DNA of 6,439 nt from Globobulimina sp. (lineage: Eukaryota; Foraminifera; Rotaliida). The stretch spans positions 1-6,439 of the forward strand of contig PIVH01000292.1 of NCBI GenBank assembly GCA_003354225.1, written 5' to 3'. Each line of letters starts with the position of its first letter. Position 1 is the stretch's first letter. Positions 6,216-6,439 of the stretch are shown here, in pieces. The notes under the pieces are model-generated. The model worked only from the letters and a program-made list of their open reading frames with translations. It was not told the origin of the DNA and did not search any database. A program made the translations under genes and the position numbers.

Positions 6216-6439
6216 ACCGATTTATACGTTGTTATCTCTACAATCTAACGAAACGTACAAACAATTCTAAATTATTTACGACTTATCTATGCAATGCCTT
6301 GTTCTTTTTCTCGCTCACGACTTTGTGCAAGGAAAAAGAAAGAAAGAATTCAAAACACAAAAAACAAAAACACTTTCAGTCAGTCACTTAAATTATCTTT
6401 AAATTAAATGAAACATTCGTCGCTTACACAACGTTCTGT
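6216..6439 (-). other. 5' leader upstream of ORF1
   Basis: This is AT-rich noncoding sequence. Reading the minus strand from 6439, there is a five-codon uORF-like ATG frame (ATG at about 6412), a GTGACTGACTGA stretch (about 6388-6377), a pyrimidine-rich tract at 6350-6331 (TTCTTTCTTTCTTTTTCC) and a TATAAA immediately before the ORF1 ATG. The pyrimidine tract could mark a transcription-start region, as is common in fungal-type promoters. The TATAAA is too close to the ATG to act as a TATA box for this ORF unless the leader is extremely short. No terminal repeat could be matched to the low-coordinate end. Confidence 0.3.

Noticed and set aside
1-6439. Long terminal repeats or inverted terminal repeats at the window edges
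   Set aside because: I compared the first 712 bases with the last 224 in direct and reverse-complement orientation by eye and found only short AT-rich matches. A dot plot of extended sequence would be decisive.

Overview
The window holds the internal coding region of an AT-rich eukaryotic retroelement. All four long reading frames lie on the minus strand and are read from high to low coordinates: an unrecognised acidic first protein (6215-4974), a zinc-finger Gag-like protein (4675-3425), the N-terminal half of a reverse transcriptase (2846-2049), and a protein with the C-terminal half of the reverse transcriptase plus RNase H (2032-713). The motifs around the RT thumb, the stretch linking it to RNase H, and the RNase H itself read like the DIRS / tyrosine-recombinase retrotransposon family. 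The CCCH-plus-CCHC zinc-finger tail of the Gag-like protein is also typical of that group. No aspartic protease, DDE integrase, tyrosine recombinase or Dam-type methylase is visible. If a recombinase belongs to this element, it lies outside the window or is supplied in trans.

The host cannot be named. The evidence points to a eukaryote with a low-GC genome: standard genetic code with TAA and TAG stops, long T-rich spacers, no bacterial ribosome-binding sites, purine at -3 before three of the likely starts, AATAAA hexamers after some frames, and plausible GT...AG introns. AT-rich fungi, protists and invertebrates would all fit.

The most striking point is that the reverse transcriptase is divided. 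The first catalytic aspartate (motif A) and motif B are in one reading frame, which ends in a stop. The YVDD box (motif C), thumb and RNase H are in a second frame, shifted by +1, that starts 16 bases later. The second frame carries about 95 residues in front of YVDD, much more than normally separates motifs B and C, and its beginning resembles the beginning of the first half. This could be a genuine two-subunit enzyme, a frameshift or spliced fusion with a large palm insertion, or a decayed copy. The frames are long and clean for such AT-rich DNA, which argues against advanced decay.

Layout from high to low coordinates: leader 6439-6216; ORF1 6215-4974; spacer 4973-4676; Gag-like ORF2 4675-3425; spacer 3424-2847; RT N-half 2846-2049; RT C-half/RNase H 2032-713; AT-rich downstream region 712-1 with no gene seen. 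Candidate introns at 5011-4627 and 3438-2864 would each join the neighbouring frames in phase. Expression as one spliced Gag-Pol message is therefore a serious alternative to four separate cistrons.
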